Source of the DNA: Prorocentrum cordatum
Taxonomy: Eukaryota > Sar > Dinophyceae > Prorocentrales > Prorocentraceae
Reading direction: 5' to 3'
DNA length: 64,000 nucleotides
Assembly: GCA_963575745.1 (NCBI GenBank)
Contig: CAUYUJ010015517.1
Coordinates: 187,568 to 251,567 of the forward strand
Positions 61,919 to 64,000 of the stretch are shown piece after piece (position 1 is the stretch's first letter; every line of letters begins with the position of its first letter). A program made the position numbers and the translations under genes. Under the pieces are notes generated by a model. That model saw nothing but the letters and a program-made list of their open reading frames with translations. It was not told where the DNA came from and did no database searches.

Positions 61919-64000
61919 ACCAAGAGGATTGAAGACGGGGCTGCACCCGTGCATCGGATACGGCACGGCCATCACGGGCTGCACGGAGGGGGAGCTGGAC
62001 CGCGCCAGGACCCTCACTTTCGTCGCGGTCTCCAACACCACGGCGAGCAAGTCCAGGTCGCTCGGGCTCATGCTCCAGGCAGGCCTTGACCCGATCTACG
62101 ACGCGACCTGCAAGCCGGTGCTGATGTTGCTGCGTGCGGTCTGGGAGCGGTGGGTGCCGCTGCACATGGTGTGGCGGGGCCTCGAGGACAAGCGGCCTGT
62201 GTCCTGGGTGCACGTGCAGGGCCCGTGCGCGGCGACGGTGCTGTCCCTCAGGAGGATCGGCTGGGACGTCGTCGCCGCCAACTGCTGGGTCATGGACGAC
62301 GGCGTGGCCATCGCGCCCTTCGACTGCGCGCCGTGGGTCGTGGTCAAGCTGGTGAAGAGAGCAGTGCAGCGCTGGCAGTGGAGGCAGGTCAGCAAAGCCC
62401 CAGAGTGCGCGCACTTGGCGGGTGGCGGCGAGCTGGAGCCCCTGGTCAGGCTCACCTCCTCTGGCTGCGCTAGGAAAGCCGACGAGCCACGCCGAGAGGA
62501 GGGAGCACCTCGCACCAGGGTTCGGTTGACGGCGCGAGAGCAGGCCTACCTGAGGTCCCTCATCATCGATGGGCAGTGGACTCAGGCGCGCAAGGAGGAG
62601 AAGGGGCTGGCGCCCAGTGCAGGGTGCTTGAGGTGTGGAGCCAAGGGCACGCTGATGCACAGGCACTTCGACTGCCCGTGCTGGCGTGAGGTGCTGACGC
62701 TCCCAGAGGACCTGGCAGGCCTCCGAAGGCAGAGCGGAAGGCCTGAGGCGCAGCTGCTGCTTGAGAGGTGCCTGTGGCCGACACCACGGGGCATCTGCCG
62801 CCCGCCAGTGTGCAGCGACGTGTGCTGGAAGGGCGACCACGATGGAGGCACCCTTCCTGGAGGTGAGCTGTTTCTCGATGGCTCGGCGTTCGAAGCGGGC
62901 TACGAGGAGGTGGCGGCAGTTGGCTGGAGTGTGGTGGCGCTGCAGGCGCACAGTGACGGGTACAGAGCCTCCATCGCTGGCCAGATGGAGGGCCACTGCG
63001 TGGACATCAACGGCGGGGAGCTCACAGCGGTGATCATGGCGCTCAGGTTTGGCCAAGGGGTCACGGTGCTGGTGGTCGACTCCAAGTACGTGTACGACGG
63101 CTTCTACAAGGTCGGCAGGGTGGGCACCACGGGCTACGCGTACACGTGGGCTCACCTGTGGCGGCGAGCCTGGGACCTGCTGGACGAGCGAGGAGGCCTT
63201 GGGCATGAGGTCAGCCTGAGGTGGATACCCAGCCACAGCACGCGGCGGCAGGTGGCGGCGGGCGAGGTGCTGTACAGAGATTGGTACGGCAACCGACTGG
63301 CGGACAGGGCGGCAAAGGCTGCGGCGGCCAGCGGGCGCCTCCCCGTGCGGGACAGAGAGTGCCTGGAGAGGAGTCGAGACGTGGTCGAACGAGCAGCCAT
63401 GTGGTGCGCGGCAGTCGGCAGCTGGGTCGACGGCAGCGACACCACGCACGGCAAGACGAAGGTGCAGCGCGCGCTGCCAGTGCGCAAGGAGCCAGCGGCG
63501 AGAATGGCCTGCGTCTGGAGGAGGCCGCCTGGCCTACGTCCCTGGTGCGAGGTTTGCAGATGGTCAGGCAGATCAGGAGAGTGCCCTGGCAGCATCGTCG
63601 CCGAGGCGATCAGGGCCAACAACAGGCTGAAGGCGCAGCAGAAGGCGTCGCACGACCTGGTGCTCCTCGCGCCTGTTGATGGGAGGCTGCTGGTGCGCAG
63701 GATGCCGCTGGTGGCTTGCAGGGCGTGCGGGTTCACAGGCGCGGCCAGAGCGAGCTCCTTCCACCTCGAGTGCAAGAGTGTCCCTTCGGCTGCAGGCGCC
63801 GCCGCGGTCGCGAGGCTGAGGAAGGGGCTGGCTCCGAAGGTGGTCAGCGAGGTGGCAGTCAACATCACGATGCTGGCGGACGACGTGCAGGAGGGGAGAG
63901 GCCAGCCGCCGCAGGACATCGCGGGGGAGGAGGACGGCCACTCCTTGCGCCCGCCAGGAGGAGCTCCAGGTGGCGGGGAGGGGGAGGACGAGGACTCCCT
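61919..64000 (+). CDS. Retrotransposon ORF2 part 3: RT C-terminus, RNase H and zinc-finger-like tail (partial)
   Basis: The reading shifts +1 near 61905-61940 and then stays open to the window end (about 690 codons). After GYGTAITGCTEGELDRARTL and SNTTASKSRSLGLMLQAGL comes the RT connection, with a Cys/His motif CLRCGAKGTLMHRHFDCPCW (62625-62684). RNase H follows: GELFLDGSAFEAG (D codon 62877), DINGGELTAVIMALR (E), VLVVDSKYVYDGF (D), RWIPSHSTRR (H) and RDWYGNRLADRAAKA (D), so the D-E-D-H-D set is complete. The tail has WCEVCRWSGRSGECP and ACRACGFTGAARASSFHLEC, two finger-like motifs, and then an acidic Gly-rich end. RNase H would remove the RNA template strand. The protein continues beyond the window. 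Confidence 0.85.

Larger units (their letters stand above)
56834..64000 (+). mobile_element. LINE-type retrotransposon with spliced-leader 5' end, cut by the window end
   Basis: One element contains, in order, the relict leader, a 116-nt 5' UTR, ORF1 (zinc finger and coiled coil), APE endonuclease, reverse transcriptase, a cysteine/histidine motif, RNase H and C-terminal zinc-finger-like motifs. The order EN-RT-RNase H is that of the I-like group of non-LTR retrotransposons. Because the leader sits at the very 5' end, the copy arose by complete reverse transcription of a trans-spliced transcript. Frame breaks near 60357 and 61915 and an altered endonuclease residue suggest it is no longer autonomous. 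The 3' end lies outside the window. Confidence 0.85.

Noticed and set aside
1-64000. CRISPR arrays, rRNA genes and telomeric repeats
   Set aside because: None of the tandem repeats has unique spacers with identical repeats, no rRNA core sequence was noticed, and no TTTAGGG-type array was seen.

Overview
The window looks like nuclear DNA of a core dinoflagellate. The strongest single sign is a perfect 22-nt match to the dinoflagellate spliced leader at 56834-56855. Supporting signs are the GC-rich composition with very abundant triplet and dinucleotide repeats, exon-like pieces preceded by long pyrimidine tracts ending in AG, a decayed array of dinoflagellate-style pentatricopeptide repeats, and heavily expanded mobile elements. 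The genus cannot be fixed from the sequence alone; Prorocentrum, Polarella or Symbiodiniaceae would all fit. No rRNA, CRISPR, bacterial operon or organellar gene is visible.

Layout. 1-2500: a coiled-coil ORF fragment on the minus strand, a dispersed 37-nt motif, short tandem repeats and a degenerate higher-order repeat. 2.5-19.9 kb: mostly intron-like or intergenic sequence (TA/TG, GAT, CT and GA repeats, palindromes, a 9-nt minisatellite) with scattered plus-strand exon candidates; the best are a 916-nt terminal exon (6178-7093) and a Lys-rich repeat ORF (8152-8679). 19.9-22.0 kb: a transposase-like gene split by two frame breaks. 22-32 kb: triplet repeats, minisatellites, fold-back repeats and a decayed minus-strand ORF. 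32-49 kb: satellites, a decayed PPR array, a 605-nt inverted-repeat element inserted in a GAT satellite, and composite repeats. 49-56 kb: coding-like minisatellites and a dense cluster of short inverted-repeat elements. 56.8-64 kb: one large LINE-type retrotransposon that starts exactly at the spliced-leader sequence and runs off the window end.

The retrotransposon has ORF1 (RanBP2-like zinc finger plus coiled coil), an APE-type endonuclease with one altered catalytic position, a 564-nt in-frame tandem duplication, a reverse transcriptase with a VVDD active site, and an RNase H domain with all acidic residues and the histidine. Frame breaks separate endonuclease from RT and RT from RNase H, so this copy is probably dead.

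Two repeat families deserve most attention. Family 1 has seven copies (36.1, 46.8, 52.2, 52.7, 53.1, 53.5, 54.3 kb) of a 153-167 nt AT-rich element with ~24-nt terminal inverted repeats, all in one orientation. Family 2 has three copies (32.5, 49.5, 55.4 kb) of a ~150-nt element. Both carry splice-like signals at their ends and are candidates for mobile introns (introners). Many small palindromes and fold-back repeats elsewhere suggest a genome saturated with short inverted-repeat elements. The exon models here are unsupported by transcripts and are labelled accordingly.
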